64,000 nt of DNA from Desulfatitalea sp. BRH_c12 (GCA_000961655.1 LADR01000023.1:62001-126000); one strand, 5' to 3'; shown: positions 1-9,665, numbered from the stretch's first letter. The notes: generated by a model from the letters alone, not told the origin. Numbers and translations: made by a program.

Positions 1-1
1 C

Positions 2-445
2 CTGGTCCGCACCGATGCGCAAGGATTTCCGGTACAGTTGTCGGCTCAAAGGGACATCATGCACTCGGCGGCCATTGCTTTTGCTTCCTCCCAAACAGGC
101 TTTCTTGAATTGGGCGGGGGCGGCCCCAAAAATTTCATTCAGCAAACCGGTCCCACAATCAGCCAGATTCTGGGGGTCAATTTTGAAGGCGCCGACCGCG
201 GCATCCAGATTGGCACTGCCGTGGAAAGAGAAGGCAGTCTGTCGAGCTGCACCTTCGGCGAGGCGGTGACCTGGGGTAAATACCATCATGCCGATGAGGC
301 TAATCTGGTGCAGGTCTGGGGCGAGTACAGTATTATCTTCCCTTTATTGGCCGCCTATGCGCTCGATTCCTGTAAAGAGCGCGAACCCAAACAGGTATGC
401 ATGCAAATGGATGCTTGGGTTCATAAACTGGAGGCGGCGCTATGA
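2..445 (+). CDS. Deoxyhypusine synthase-like protein, C-terminal part (cut by window edge)
   Basis: The frame is open to the left edge, so only about 147 C-terminal residues are present. The motif EAVTWGK matches the conserved EAVxWGK of deoxyhypusine synthases, whose lysine forms the enzyme-butylamine intermediate. An upstream Gly-rich stretch (GGGGPKNF) matches the NAD-site region, and the end (IIFPLLAAYAL) is also typical. Bacteria lack eIF5A, so bacterial members probably transfer aminobutyl groups to small amines, as homospermidine synthases do; that is inference. The stop overlaps the agmatinase start by ATGA, so the two are translationally coupled and probably share a polyamine pathway. 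Confidence 0.85.
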   Translation: MVRTDAQGFPVQLSAQRDIMHSAAIAFASSQTGFLELGGGGPKNFIQQTGPTISQILGVNFEGADRGIQIGTAVEREGSLSSCTFGEAVTWGKYHHADEANLVQVWGEYSIIFPLLAAYALDSCKEREPKQVCMQMDAWVHKLEAAL

Positions 446-1323
446 AGTCGCATCCGACAACATTCCTGGGGCCGCCGGATGAGTATTGCGATCTGAACAA
501 GGCCCGTGCGGTGGTGGTGCCTTTCGCCTACGAGGGTAACGTGTCCTATGGGTTGGGTGCCGCCCAGGGGCCCCAGGCAGTTCTCGAAGCATCTCAGCAG
601 GTCGAGTTCTACGATGACATCCTGGATGCCGAACCTTTCAGAGTAGGCATTGGTACCCCGGAAATGCCGGCGATTCCAGCCGATCCCACGGAAATGATCG
701 CGTTGTTGGCGCAAATCACGGATGGTCTGCTGACCAAAGGGCAATTCCCCATCGTAATCGGCGGCGATCATTCCATCACGACGGGGTATGTGCAAAGTAT
801 TGCCAAACACCATCCTGCATTCGGGGTTATTCAACTGGACGCGCATGCCGACCTGCGGGAGGCCTACGAGGACAATCCCTTAAGCCACGCCAGCGTCATG
901 GCGCGTATTCGTGAAATAACGCCGCACACTTTGCAGATCGGTATCCGCAGCATGGCTGTTGAAGAAGCGCGGCGCGTCAAAGAAGAAAATCTCTCCTTTT
1001 GCACCATGCGCCAATGGCGGCGCGGCGCATTTGATCTGAAAGCTGGTCTGGCCGCGCTTCCTGAAAAAGTATTCATCACGTTGGATGTGGATGTGTTTGA
1101 TTGGAGCGTTATCGCCAGCACCGGCACACCTGAACCGGGCGGATTTTACTGGGATGAAACGCTCGATCTGCTGCAAACGATCTTCGCGTGTAAAGAGGTC
1201 GTCGGCTGCGATGTGGTCGAACTGGCCTATCGGCCCAGCGACCCCAACTCTCCGTTTGCCGTGGCCAAGCTGATCTACAAGATGATCGGTTTCAAGTTTG
1301 CCCACTGCTTGACACCCCTTTAG
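442..1323 (+). CDS. speB: Agmatinase / ureohydrolase family (SpeB)
   Basis: A 293-residue protein of the arginase/agmatinase fold, which uses two Mn ions to hydrolyse agmatine to putrescine and urea. Metal-ligand motifs are visible in order: GGDHS near residue 110, DAHADLR near 134 and a third LDVDVFD near 213. The length is normal for agmatinases (about 290-310). The start codon overlaps the stop of the deoxyhypusine-synthase-like gene. That pairing supports a polyamine role, because agmatinase makes putrescine, a possible substrate of the neighbour. Substrate is inferred; another guanidino compound is possible. Confidence 0.9.
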   Translation: MKSHPTTFLGPPDEYCDLNKARAVVVPFAYEGNVSYGLGAAQGPQAVLEASQQVEFYDDILDAEPFRVGIGTPEMPAIPADPTEMIALLAQITDGLLTKGQFPIVIGGDHSITTGYVQSIAKHHPAFGVIQLDAHADLREAYEDNPLSHASVMARIREITPHTLQIGIRSMAVEEARRVKEENLSFCTMRQWRRGAFDLKAGLAALPEKVFITLDVDVFDWSVIASTGTPEPGGFYWDETLDLLQTIFACKEVVGCDVVELAYRPSDPNSPFAVAKLIYKMIGFKFAHCLTPL

Positions 1324-1386
1324 TCCACCTGATCGAAATCGGTTTTGGCGCGGGTCGCATGGCGGAATCAACGGCACTTAAAACCG

Positions 1387-2223
1387 TTAAGAGGGCCGGA
1401 CTGCTGGGGCTGCGCAAGCCTGCGGGATGCTCTCGCATGGATTCAGCGGATGGATGGCTATCTGAAAATGCCGGGTAAACAGATCTCGCGGCATTCCCGG
1501 CGCGGGGTTCCAGGTACGTTCAGTCAACTGCAGCCCGTCGGCATGATCGATCAGCAGCACGGAAGAAGATCGGGTTCCATAACCGGGGCTGCTGATGAAA
1601 ATCGGGCTTAATACCCGTTCCCAGTCGAGCCCGATGCCGGTTTCGGGCAAGAGATCGTCGTCAGCGATCTCCTGATTTTGCAGCAGGTCGAATAAAGGCT
1701 CAGCGGCAATGGTCGCGGTTTTCTGAAGATAAGCGCCCAGTTTTTGTTTGCCGCGCGTCACTTTTGGCCAGGGTGTGTCCATTAAATGATTACTCAAACC
1801 ATACAGTCCGGGGCGCAGCGGCACTACTTCTCTGCTTCGGGTAGAGAAGTAACATAGCGCGCCCTGATCTCCGACGATCAGATTGAACCCGTTATACTGA
1901 TCGGCAATACTCGCTATTCTCTGCAAATAGACCTGGGGTGTTTCATCTCCGCAAAGATAATCGGCCACAAGATGGCCGCGGGATGGGGCGCTGCTTTTTA
2001 CACCCGATGGTTCGCGAAAATTGGTGATAGCGGCCAGGCGGCCGCTGCGCGTCACGCCCATCCAGGTGCCTCCCTGCTCCAGATCCCGTCCAGCCAGTAC
2101 ATCAGGATGATCCTGCCAGAAGTCCAAAGGCGCTGTAGGGCGCGCGTAGAATTCGTCCCGGTTGGCCGCGAGCACCAGGCGGTAGTTGGGATGACGTTGA
2201 TATGCAAAAAGAATCAAGCACAT
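1387..2223 (-). CDS. NRDE family protein (TANGO2-like)
   Basis: About 278 residues beginning MCLILFAY and containing AANRDEFYARP, the NRDE signature. The family is related to Ntn-hydrolase-like proteins in which Cys2 becomes the N-terminus after Met removal, so the start that leaves Cys at position 2 (2223) is chosen. An in-frame ATG three codons upstream (2232) is possible. Further family features are GGTWMG and an ITNFR segment. Biochemical function is not settled; eukaryotic TANGO2 is linked to lipid or haem handling. It stands alone, convergent with speB. Confidence 0.85.
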   Translation of the reverse strand: MCLILFAYQRHPNYRLVLAANRDEFYARPTAPLDFWQDHPDVLAGRDLEQGGTWMGVTRSGRLAAITNFREPSGVKSSAPSRGHLVADYLCGDETPQVYLQRIASIADQYNGFNLIVGDQGALCYFSTRSREVVPLRPGLYGLSNHLMDTPWPKVTRGKQKLGAYLQKTATIAAEPLFDLLQNQEIADDDLLPETGIGLDWERVLSPIFISSPGYGTRSSSVLLIDHADGLQLTERTWNPAPGMPRDLFTRHFQIAIHPLNPCESIPQACAAPAVRPS

Positions 2224-2749
2224 CCTCAACATATAAAGTATAAAAATTGACGTGTAAAGGATTGGTGACGCTATGCGCAGGGCAATCGCATGTAAACCTT
2301 GGCACGCAGCGTGCTGTTATGAGTTCTTTACGTCCATATCTATCGTGCTGAAAACCCCGGTGATTCGGGTGGGTGGTTCGCCACCACCCACCCGAATCAC
2401 CTCCTCCGTGCCAATCCCGAAAACGCCTGTGGTGAACGGCAGTTTTTCGAAACAATAGCGTGAGAAGTCTTAAAAAGCTGAATTTCCGAATGCGGTTACC
2501 CTGCACGCGATGCGGGCCGCGAGCGTCAAGCATCGACATTGAAAGTAAGGCTTAAAAATTTCGGCCATATATGTTATAGATCGCTTCTTTAGCTGAAGCT
2601 CAATTATTGGAACGGCATTGGTTATGTAAGCATTCACATTGTGGGGCCTGTATTGATTGGGTCTGCAGTGTGTGCAAAAAATTGTGGACAAACGTATATC
2701 ACACTGGTGAACATTGGACTAGTGACTCACCAAAAAATCAGGGGGAAAC
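2224..2749. other. Intergenic region upstream of the thiolase
   Basis: About 525 bases without a convincing gene. It contains a perfect 19-bp hairpin repeat (2359-2401, separate entry). The remainder is A+T-rich towards the thiolase start and presumably holds its promoter, but no -35/-10 pair stands out. A short imperfect dyad (TGGTGA/TCACCA near 2705-2732) sits just before the thiolase ribosome binding site and could be an operator; this is weak. Confidence 0.5.
2350..2421. repeat. Palindromic repeat, copy A (short form)
   Basis: Bases 2359-2377 and 2383-2401 are perfect 19-base inverted arms around a 5-base loop. Left (GAAAACCCCGGTGAT) and right (CACCTCCTCCGTGC) flanks recur around a second copy at 20704-20909. 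The stem differs between copies by a paired change (T-A here, C-G there), so pairing has been preserved. There is no T-tract, so it does not look like a terminator. Probably a REP/MITE-like palindromic element. Confidence 0.8.
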
Positions 2750-4036
2750 ATGAACAAGGTTGTGATCGTGGGCGGTGCGCGTACGGCAGTGGGAGCATTT
2801 GGGGGTGGCCTCAAGGATGTGTCGGCTGTCGAACTGGGAGCGCTGGTGATGCGAGCCGCATTGCAGAAGGCTGGTTTGAAGCCGGTTGCCGGCGAACGGC
2901 TGAGTGCTGTTGCGCCTGACATGTTGAAGGACCAGGGCTTGATCGATCTTGAAAAAGCCGCCGGTCCCTGGGATGCCGATGCACAATCGGTGACGGTGGA
3001 TGAAGTGATCATGGGCAACGTGCTCCAGGCCGGATTGGGGCAAAATCCCGCTCGGCAAGCAATGATCAAAGCTGGGTTGCCTAAGGAAACGCCTGCCTTT
3101 TCGATCAACAAGGTCTGCGGTTCCGGTCTGAAAGCAATTGCTCTGGGTATGCAGTCGATTATGACCGGCCAGGCGGATGTGGTGGTCGCCGGTGGCCAGG
3201 AAAACATGAGCCGGGCGCCCATGGCCTTGCCCAAAGCCCGCTGGGGGCATCGCATGGAGTTGAGTGGTGTGGGCGATATTTATGATCTTATGGTTTTCGA
3301 TGGCTTGTATGAAATTTTTTACGGCTACCATATGGGCATGACCGCCGAAAACATCGCCGCGCTTTACAATATCAGTCGCCAGGAGCAGGACGAACTCGGT
3401 GTGTTGAGCCATCAGCGCGCCATGGCAGCCATCAAACAGGGTTGGTTTGCCGAGGAGATCGTGCCGGTATCCATCCAGTCGCGTAAAGGTGAAATTATCA
3501 TCAATACGGATGAACGTCCGATGGAAACCGATTTGCAGAAGATGGCCAAATTGAAGCCGGCTTTTAAGAAGGATGGCACGGTAACCGCCGGAAACGCATC
3601 GGGCATCAATGACGGGGCTGCGGCCGTGGTCTTGATGAGTGCCGAACGTGCGGCGTCCATGGGGCTGGAACCCATTGTGAGCATCAAGGCGTTTGCATCC
3701 GGCGGCCTGGACCCGGCCTACATGGGTCTCGGACCCATTCCAGCCGTGCGCAAGGCGCTTGCCATGGCTGGCATGACCATGCAGGATATCCAGATGATCG
3801 AGCTCAATGAGGCGTTTGCGTCCCAGGCCATCGGCTGTATGAAGGAGTTGGGGATTGCCTACGACAAGCCCAATGAACTTGGCTCCGGAATTTCCTTGGG
3901 GCATCCCATTGGAGCGACCGGGGCGCGTCAAATGGTCAGCGGCATGAATCAGATGCGGCGAAAAAATTACAATACCGGTCTGGTCACGATGTGCATTGGT
4001 GGTGGAATGGGCATGGCCATGATTATAGAACGCTGA
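2750..4036 (+). CDS. Acetyl-CoA acetyltransferase (thiolase)
   Basis: A 428-residue thiolase that condenses or cleaves acyl-CoA and acetyl-CoA. The nucleophile Cys is at about residue 123 (NKVCGSGLKA), NEAFA lies around 355, the catalytic His is at about 385 (LGHPIGATG) and the second Cys at about 415 (MCIGGGMG). The start is set by GGGGGAAAC just upstream of ATG. The protein is about 35 residues longer than typical AtoB/PhaA (about 393) because of an insert around residues 48-80, before DEVIMGNVL. It is a lone gene followed by a hairpin. The biosynthetic versus beta-oxidation role cannot be decided here. Confidence 0.93.
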   Translation: MNKVVIVGGARTAVGAFGGGLKDVSAVELGALVMRAALQKAGLKPVAGERLSAVAPDMLKDQGLIDLEKAAGPWDADAQSVTVDEVIMGNVLQAGLGQNPARQAMIKAGLPKETPAFSINKVCGSGLKAIALGMQSIMTGQADVVVAGGQENMSRAPMALPKARWGHRMELSGVGDIYDLMVFDGLYEIFYGYHMGMTAENIAALYNISRQEQDELGVLSHQRAMAAIKQGWFAEEIVPVSIQSRKGEIIINTDERPMETDLQKMAKLKPAFKKDGTVTAGNASGINDGAAAVVLMSAERAASMGLEPIVSIKAFASGGLDPAYMGLGPIPAVRKALAMAGMTMQDIQMIELNEAFASQAIGCMKELGIAYDKPNELGSGISLGHPIGATGARQMVSGMNQMRRKNYNTGLVTMCIGGGMGMAMIIER

Positions 4037-4045
4037 TGTTTTTGC

Positions 4046-4071
4046 CAGGGGCGACCGAACGGTCGCTCCTG
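4046..4071 (+). terminator. Hairpin downstream of the thiolase gene
   Basis: An 11-bp stem (CAGGGGCGACC with GGTCGCTCCTG, one G-U pair) closes a GAAC loop ten bases after the stop. The following tract is only weakly T-rich, so this is a probable but imperfect intrinsic terminator. Confidence 0.55.
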
Positions 4072-4258
4072 CTGCTTTCGTACCCGCTTTTTTACTTTAC
4101 ATTTGAATGCGTTATTGTTAAAAATCACAATTCGTTGGGATCTTTTCAGGTAGTGTCTTAAAGTGGGTCTTTTGTGGGAAGATCATTGCGGATGAACCGA
4201 TAGAATACTTTCATTTTAACACTTAGCACTCCGGTAAAGCCGGTTTGGGATATCAGTC

Positions 4259-4414
4259 ATGGAAACAAGTCGACGATTGGCAATTCTGGTGTTTTGCGGT
4301 GTTCCGGCCATCGTGGGAGGCGGCATCGTCTATGCTATTTTCGGTAGTTTGACCCCCATGTGGATTTATGAAGCGATGCTCCTGATCACAGCCGGTGCGC
4401 TGGTGAGTCGATAA
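4259..4414 (+). CDS. Small two-helix membrane protein (51 aa), hypothetical
   Basis: A 51-codon frame starting METSRRLAILVF. It has one hydrophobic segment at about residues 7-29, a short TPMW turn and a second at about 33-49, ending VSR. The sharp hydrophobic/polar pattern and positive-inside start suggest a real small inner-membrane protein. The ribosome binding site is weak (TTTGGGA about 8 bases upstream). No family is recognised. It lies between a thiolase and an AI-2E-type permease on the same strand. Confidence 0.5.
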   Translation: METSRRLAILVFCGVPAIVGGGIVYAIFGSLTPMWIYEAMLLITAGALVSR

Positions 4415-4748
4415 ATCCCTCAGCCTTTATGCTTTCGGCACCAAAAGCCGGGGGGGCAGCCCTGAGACCAAGATTACATGACTTTTCGAAGGGTTTGAAG
4501 TCCGTTTGTCGGAATGGGTAGGCGCCTTCCTGTGGAGTTGGCACGACAAGTCCGGCCGATTCGCTGAAAGACATGCCATAAGCTGTTCTCCCAACACAAC
4601 CCGACGATCGTCGGTGCTGAATGCGTGCGCAGAGGGCGATGATCGGAGCCGGGGCGCGGCTCCCTTGCATTTGCTGACTCACGTGCGGGTGCGGAACGGA
4701 GCGGTGCGCATTGACCTGCTGGCGTAGAGTCGTTTCTCGGAGGCGTTC
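4415..4748. other. Intergenic region before the AI-2E-type permease
   Basis: About 330 bases. A 73-codon frame at 4506-4727 has no ribosome binding site, domain or hydrophobic pattern and is not called. No tRNA, known RNA motif or strong promoter was recognised. GAGGCG just before 4749 can serve as ribosome binding site for the next gene. Confidence 0.4.
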
Positions 4749-5837
4749 ATGGGTAATGTGAGCACCCGCAATCCCATATTGTGGTTTTTTGTGATCTGCT
4801 TTATCGGGTCCATCTTTGTGCTCAGTTGGTTGCTCTTCCCGTTTTTGCCTATACTGGTGTTGGGGGCCGTGGTCAGTGCAGTCTGCTATCCGCTTTATTG
4901 GGCCATTCAAAAAAACCCGCGGATCAGTCCTGCTTTTTCCGCTTTTGTGACCTGTTTTCTGATTTTCCTGATCTTGTTTATTCCGTCCGTTTTCTTCGTG
5001 GGCAGCCTGGCCCAGCAGGCATTGGGTCTTTACCAGATGGCTCGGGACGCTGTCTTCAGTGAACAGATCAATGCATTGTTGCGGGATACGCATATTCTGG
5101 ACAGAATCAATGCGGTATTGGTCAATTTTAACTACTCGGTGACTGGTGACGAAATCAAGGATGCCGTTTCCGAATTGATCAAGTTTGTGGGGCTGTTTCT
5201 TTATGAGCAGGCCCGCGTGATTGCTTCCAATACATTGGCCTTCGTTGTTAATTTTTTCCTGATGATTCTGGTGGTCTACTTTTTAATGCTGGATGGGCAC
5301 CGTTTGATCGCGTATATAGTCGATCTTTCTCCTTTGCCAACGGCTCAGGAGCGCATGTTAATCGGCAAATTCAAAGAGATGACCAGAATCTTGTTGATCG
5401 TAAACGGTTTGGTCGGTTTAATCCAGGGCGCTTTGATTGGCGTGCTTTTCTGGATTTTTGGTTTCAATTTGGCGTTTTTGCTGGGTGTGATCGCAGGACT
5501 GCTAGCATTTCTTCCGATCATCGGAATCGGGGCGGTTTTGCTGCCGGCAGCGATTTATCTGATTCTAAAGGGTAACGTCGCCGCAGGCGTTTTTTTTATC
5601 GTCTACTATATTGTCGCCGGTGGCATAGAATATTACCTGAAACCCAAAATGGTCGGCGACCGTGTGCACATGCACCCCTTGCTGGTTTTTTTCGCCATTA
5701 TCGGCGGCCTGAAGTTGTTTGGCATGCTCGGCATGATCTACGGTCCTTTGGTCGTAACAGCATTTTTAACCATGGCTGATATTTACCGGGCCAACTACCA
5801 ACGGTTGGTGGAGTCGGAGGCGCATGTGCCTGTTTGA
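4749..5837 (+). CDS. AI-2E/PerM family permease
   Basis: A 362-residue polytopic membrane protein. Several hydrophobic helices run from residue 10 to 95. A soluble stretch covers about 95-150, and further helices lie near 155-180 and throughout 210-345. The C-terminal part (GVIAGLLAFLPIIGIGAVLLP and GGIEYYLKPKMVGD) is characteristic of the AI-2 exporter/PerM family (former UPF0118). Members export autoinducer-2 or ions, so the substrate here is unknown. The gene precedes gyrA by about 65 bases but need not share function with it. Confidence 0.88.
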   Translation: MGNVSTRNPILWFFVICFIGSIFVLSWLLFPFLPILVLGAVVSAVCYPLYWAIQKNPRISPAFSAFVTCFLIFLILFIPSVFFVGSLAQQALGLYQMARDAVFSEQINALLRDTHILDRINAVLVNFNYSVTGDEIKDAVSELIKFVGLFLYEQARVIASNTLAFVVNFFLMILVVYFLMLDGHRLIAYIVDLSPLPTAQERMLIGKFKEMTRILLIVNGLVGLIQGALIGVLFWIFGFNLAFLLGVIAGLLAFLPIIGIGAVLLPAAIYLILKGNVAAGVFFIVYYIVAGGIEYYLKPKMVGDRVHMHPLLVFFAIIGGLKLFGMLGMIYGPLVVTAFLTMADIYRANYQRLVESEAHVPV

Positions 5838-5901
5838 TTTCTCTCCAATTTCTTCTTGAAACAATGATGTGCTGATTTGATGAAACACGGAAGGTGACAC
5901 A

Positions 5902-8382
5902 ATGACAACGACAGAATCCCAGCCTATGGTGAGTATCGAGAAGGAGATGAAGAAGTCCTATCTCGATTACGCCATGAGCGTTATTATCGGGCGTGCGCTG
6001 CCCGATGTGCGCGACGGGCTCAAACCCGTGCACCGACGCGTGCTGTTCGCCATGCGCGAGTTGAAAAACGATTTTAACAAGCCTTACAAAAAGTCAGCCC
6101 GCATCGTCGGTGATGTGATTGGTAAGTATCACCCCCATGGTGACACGGCCGTATATGACACGATCGTGCGCATGGCGCAGAATTTTTCGATGCGTTATAC
6201 ACTGGTCGACGGGCAGGGCAACTTCGGTTCGATCGACGGCGACTCGCCTGCGGCCATGCGATACACCGAAGTGCGCATGACCCGCCTGGCCCATGAACTG
6301 CTCGAAGATCTGGACAAAGAGACTGTTGATTTTACGCCCAACTACGATGAATCCCTCTCCGAGCCCTCCGTGCTGCCAGCCAAAGTACCCACATTGATTG
6401 TCAATGGCTCTTCGGGGATTGCCGTCGGCATGGCGACCAACATCCCACCGCATAATTTGTCCGAAGTGGTGGATGCTACCTGCGCTCTGATCGACCGTCC
6501 CGAGATCACTTGCACAGAACTGATGCAGCATATACCTGGTCCTGATTTTCCCACGGCCGGCATCATCAACGGCACCGCAGGGATCAGAGATGCCTATAAT
6601 ACCGGTCGCGGCATTATCCGCATGCGCGCGCGCATTTCTGTCGAGAAAGATCGCAATGAGCGCGAGACGATCGTGGTGACGGAAATTCCCTACCAGGTCA
6701 ATAAGGCCAGGCTGGTTGAAAAAATTGCCGAACTGATGAAGGACAAGATTATAGAAGGCCTTAGTTATGTTCGCGACGAATCCGACCGTCGTGGCATGCG
6801 CATCGCCATGGGCCTGAAGAAAGACAGCGTATCCGGGGTCATCATCAATCAGTTGTACAAGCATACCCAGATGGAGAGCAGTTTCGGTATTATCTTCCTG
6901 GCCGTTGTGCGGCAGCGCCCCCAGGTGTTGAGCCTGAAAGAAATTTTGGTCAATTTCATCGACCATCGCAAAGAAGTGATCATTCGGCGCACGCGCTACG
7001 ATTTGCGCAAAGCCGAAGAGCGGGCGCATATTTTAGAGGGGCTCAAAATTGCTCTCGACAATCTGGATGCGGTGGTTCAATTGATCCGTCAATCAAAGAC
7101 GCCGTCCGAAGCTAAAGAACGCTTGGTCGAGACGTTCCGTCTCTCGGCCATCCAGGCTCAGGCCATCCTCGACATGCGCCTGCAACGGCTCACCGGTTTG
7201 GAACGCGATAAAATTATCGAAGAATACAACGCTGTTCTCAACGATATCGCACGGTTCAAGGAAATTCTGGCCAGCGAACAGATCGTGCTCAAATTGATCA
7301 AACAGGATTTGTTCGAACTCAAAGAACAATATGGCGATCCACGCCGCACTGAAATCATCGAGAGCACCCGCGCGTTGACCATCGAGGATATGATCGTCGA
7401 GGAGGATATGGTCGTAACTATTTCCAACTCGGGTTATATCAAGCGCAACCCGATTACCTTGTATCAATCCCAGCGGCGCGGAGGAAGAGGCGTAACAGGC
7501 ATGGGGATGAAGGATGAGGATTTTGTCTCTCATCTGTTTGTTGCGTCGACCCATCACAGTTTTCTTTTCTTTACCAATCGCGGCAAGGTCTACTGGTGCA
7601 AGGTATACGATATCCCCCAAGCCGGCCGGACCGGTCGTGGCAAGGCGATTGTCAACCTGCTCAACTTTGAGGAAGGCGAGCACATGACCACTGTACTGGC
7701 CGTACCTTCCTTTGAGCCGGGCCACTATGTGCTGATGGCCACCAAGGCCGGTACAGTCAAAAAAACCGATATCATGGCCTTTTCGCGGCCCAGGGTCGGC
7801 GGCATTATTGCCTTGGGGTTGAGCGAGGGAGACGAGCTCATTGCGGCCCGCATTACCGATGGCACCCAGAACGTCTTTCTCGGGTCGGCCATGGGCAAGT
7901 CCATCCGTTTTCACGAATCCGATATCCGGCCGAGCGGGCGTTTGTCTCACGGCGTGCGCGGCATGCGGTTGGATTCTGGAGACCGTCTGATAGGCATGGA
8001 AGTCGTGCGTTTCGGACAGACCCTGTTCGCCGTGACGATCAATGGATATGGAAAACGCACGTCGATCGACGAATACCCTGTTCATGGCCGCGGCGGTAAA
8101 GGGGTGATCACCATCAAGACCAATGAACGCAATGGTGAGGTGGTCGGCTTACTCGCAGTTCAAGATGACCACGATATCATGCTGGTCACCGATCGGGGCA
8201 AAATTATACGCATTCCCGTTAGCAATATTTCCGTAATCAGCCGCAACACCCAGGGGGTTCGGCTCATCGGCATGGAGAGCGGCGAGCGCGTTGTAAGCGC
8301 CGCCAGCCTGGCTGAAAAAGAAGTAGAGGAAGTAGAGGAGGAGGGTTCGACGGATCTGCCAGACGACCCTGACGACCAATGA
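5902..8382 (+). CDS. gyrA: DNA gyrase subunit A
   Basis: An 826-residue DNA gyrase A subunit, which breaks and rejoins DNA in the A2B2 complex. The catalytic tyrosine is Tyr121 ([10 protein letters not shown]). The quinolone-resistance region reads [10 protein letters not shown], with Thr82 where E. coli has Ser83. The GyrA box QRRGGRG is at residues 524-530, which separates gyrase from topoisomerase IV and supports DNA wrapping by the C-terminal propeller. The C-terminus is strongly acidic, as in many gyrases. Its stop overlaps the gpsA start (ATGA), so both are probably co-transcribed. Confidence 0.97.
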   Translation: MTTTESQPMVSIEKEMKKSYLDYAMSVIIGRALPDVRDGLKPVHRRVLFAMRELKNDFNKPYKKSARIVGDVIGKYHPHGDTAVYDTIVRMAQNFSMRYTLVDGQGNFGSIDGDSPAAMRYTEVRMTRLAHELLEDLDKETVDFTPNYDESLSEPSVLPAKVPTLIVNGSSGIAVGMATNIPPHNLSEVVDATCALIDRPEITCTELMQHIPGPDFPTAGIINGTAGIRDAYNTGRGIIRMRARISVEKDRNERETIVVTEIPYQVNKARLVEKIAELMKDKIIEGLSYVRDESDRRGMRIAMGLKKDSVSGVIINQLYKHTQMESSFGIIFLAVVRQRPQVLSLKEILVNFIDHRKEVIIRRTRYDLRKAEERAHILEGLKIALDNLDAVVQLIRQSKTPSEAKERLVETFRLSAIQAQAILDMRLQRLTGLERDKIIEEYNAVLNDIARFKEILASEQIVLKLIKQDLFELKEQYGDPRRTEIIESTRALTIEDMIVEEDMVVTISNSGYIKRNPITLYQSQRRGGRGVTGMGMKDEDFVSHLFVASTHHSFLFFTNRGKVYWCKVYDIPQAGRTGRGKAIVNLLNFEEGEHMTTVLAVPSFEPGHYVLMATKAGTVKKTDIMAFSRPRVGGIIALGLSEGDELIAARITDGTQNVFLGSAMGKSIRFHESDIRPSGRLSHGVRGMRLDSGDRLIGMEVVRFGQTLFAVTINGYGKRTSIDEYPVHGRGGKGVITIKTNERNGEVVGLLAVQDDHDIMLVTDRGKIIRIPVSNISVISRNTQGVRLIGMESGERVVSAASLAEKEVEEVEEEGSTDLPDDPDDQ

Positions 8383-9407
8383 CTATGACTCAGGATATTT
8401 GTCGCATCGGTGTGGTCGGCGGCGGTAGTTGGGGCACAGCTCTGGCCAACCTGCTGGCCGTCAAAGGCTATGTCGTGGATTGGTGGCTTTTCGAACCGGA
8501 ATTGTGCCGCCTGATTCAGGAAAAAAGAGAAAACACTTTTTTTCTGCCTGGAATAACCTTGCCTGAAAATTTGAGGCCCAACAATGATCTTGATGCCGTT
8601 GTGCGGGAAAAGGATCTGGTTTTGATTGTCGTGCCTTCTCACGTGATGCGCGCCGTCACGCGTGGCATGGACGGTAAAATGAATCGCGATGTCATCGTGG
8701 TGTCCGCCAGCAAGGGTATCGAAAACGATACGTTGCTGACCATGTCAGGTGTTCTGCGCGAGACGCTCGGAGATCTTGGCCCTGAACGACTCGCCGTCCT
8801 GTCCGGCCCCAGTTTCGCGGTTGAGGTGGCGCGCAGTGTGCCAACAGTGGTGACGGTGGCTTCAAAGGATCTGACATGTGCTCAAAAGGTTCAACAGGTC
8901 TTTGCCACGCCATCTTTCCGTGTCTATACCAATGATGATATCGTCGGTGTCGAACTGGGGGGCGCGGTAAAAAACGTCATTGCCATTGCAGCAGGGATGG
9001 TTGACGGTCTGGGGTTAGGACTCAATACCCGCGCTGCCCTGATTACGCGGGGCCTGGCAGAGATCTCGCGATTGGGCCGCGCCATGGGAGCCAATCCGAG
9101 GACCATGGGCGGTACCGCCGGTTTGGGGGATCTGGTGTTGACCTGCACCGGAGACTTGAGCCGCAATCACACTGTGGGAAAAAAAATCGGTCAAGGCATG
9201 AAACTCGATGAGGTTTTGACCGAAATGCGCATGGTGGCTGAAGGTGTAAAAACAGCGCGGTCCGTGTACAATCTGTCTCTGCGTCTGGATGTTGAGATGC
9301 CTATCAGTCATGCGGTCTATCATATATTGTATTCAGGTCTTTCGCCCAAAGAGGCGGTGTGTCAACTGATGACCCGTGACCTGAAGAATGAGTTGGACGA
9401 AGCCTGA
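8379..9407 (+). CDS. gpsA: Glycerol-3-phosphate dehydrogenase [NAD(P)+]
   Basis: A 342-residue enzyme reducing dihydroxyacetone phosphate to sn-glycerol 3-phosphate for phospholipid synthesis in the cytoplasm. The Rossmann dinucleotide motif [10 protein letters not shown] starts at about residue 14. [11 protein letters not shown] lies in the middle, and the catalytic-lysine helix [12 protein letters not shown] and the [11 protein letters not shown] segment follow, all standard for GpsA. The start overlaps gyrA; a second ATG two codons later (8385) is equally possible. Confidence 0.96.
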   Translation: MTMTQDICRIGVVGGGSWGTALANLLAVKGYVVDWWLFEPELCRLIQEKRENTFFLPGITLPENLRPNNDLDAVVREKDLVLIVVPSHVMRAVTRGMDGKMNRDVIVVSASKGIENDTLLTMSGVLRETLGDLGPERLAVLSGPSFAVEVARSVPTVVTVASKDLTCAQKVQQVFATPSFRVYTNDDIVGVELGGAVKNVIAIAAGMVDGLGLGLNTRAALITRGLAEISRLGRAMGANPRTMGGTAGLGDLVLTCTGDLSRNHTVGKKIGQGMKLDEVLTEMRMVAEGVKTARSVYNLSLRLDVEMPISHAVYHILYSGLSPKEAVCQLMTRDLKNELDEA

Positions 9408-9446
9408 TGGGTTGCATGCGCGCTCATGATTGACAAGCACGGCGCT

Positions 9447-9475
9447 TTGAGAAAAGCGAATCGGTATTATATTAT
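9447..9475 (+). promoter_or_regulatory. Candidate sigma-70 promoter
   Basis: TTGAGA (9447-9452) and TATTAT (9470-9475), each one base off consensus, are separated by 17 bases. The site could drive the 89-residue Cys protein and pgk. It was found by eye only. Confidence 0.4.
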
Positions 9476-9665
9476 AGATTATATGATTCCAGCCCGTTGG
9501 CGGCATGCGCGTGACACGCCGATTCAAAAGACGTCGATCTTATTATCTCAGCAAAAAGTTTGTCGGTGATATGATGGATGCTTTTTTGCGTATGTTTCTG
9601 ATTAGGGCCGGCATTGATTTTAGTGTAACTTCTTGTGCCGTGTATGTTTAAAAGCGACGGGCGTA

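Noticed and set aside
2300-2315. Sigma-54-like sequence TGGCACGCAGCGTGCT
   Set aside because: Spacing is right but the -12 element has a mismatch (GTGC for TTGC), and the nearest gene is about 440 bases away past a strong hairpin.
2359-2401. The 19-bp hairpin as a transcription terminator
   Set aside because: No T-tract on either strand, and the same structure with flanks recurs at 20704-20909, pointing to a repeat element.
2738-3931. A 397-codon frame antisense to the thiolase
   Set aside because: Shadow of the thiolase gene, whose active-site motifs are all on the + strand.
4506-4727. A 73-codon frame before the permease
   Set aside because: No ribosome binding site, no recognisable domain and no amphipathic or hydrophobic pattern.
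4386-5093. A 235-codon frame on the - strand
   Set aside because: It overlaps the AI-2E-type permease antisense and is very rich in His/Gln/Lys, typical of the shadow of a hydrophobic protein.
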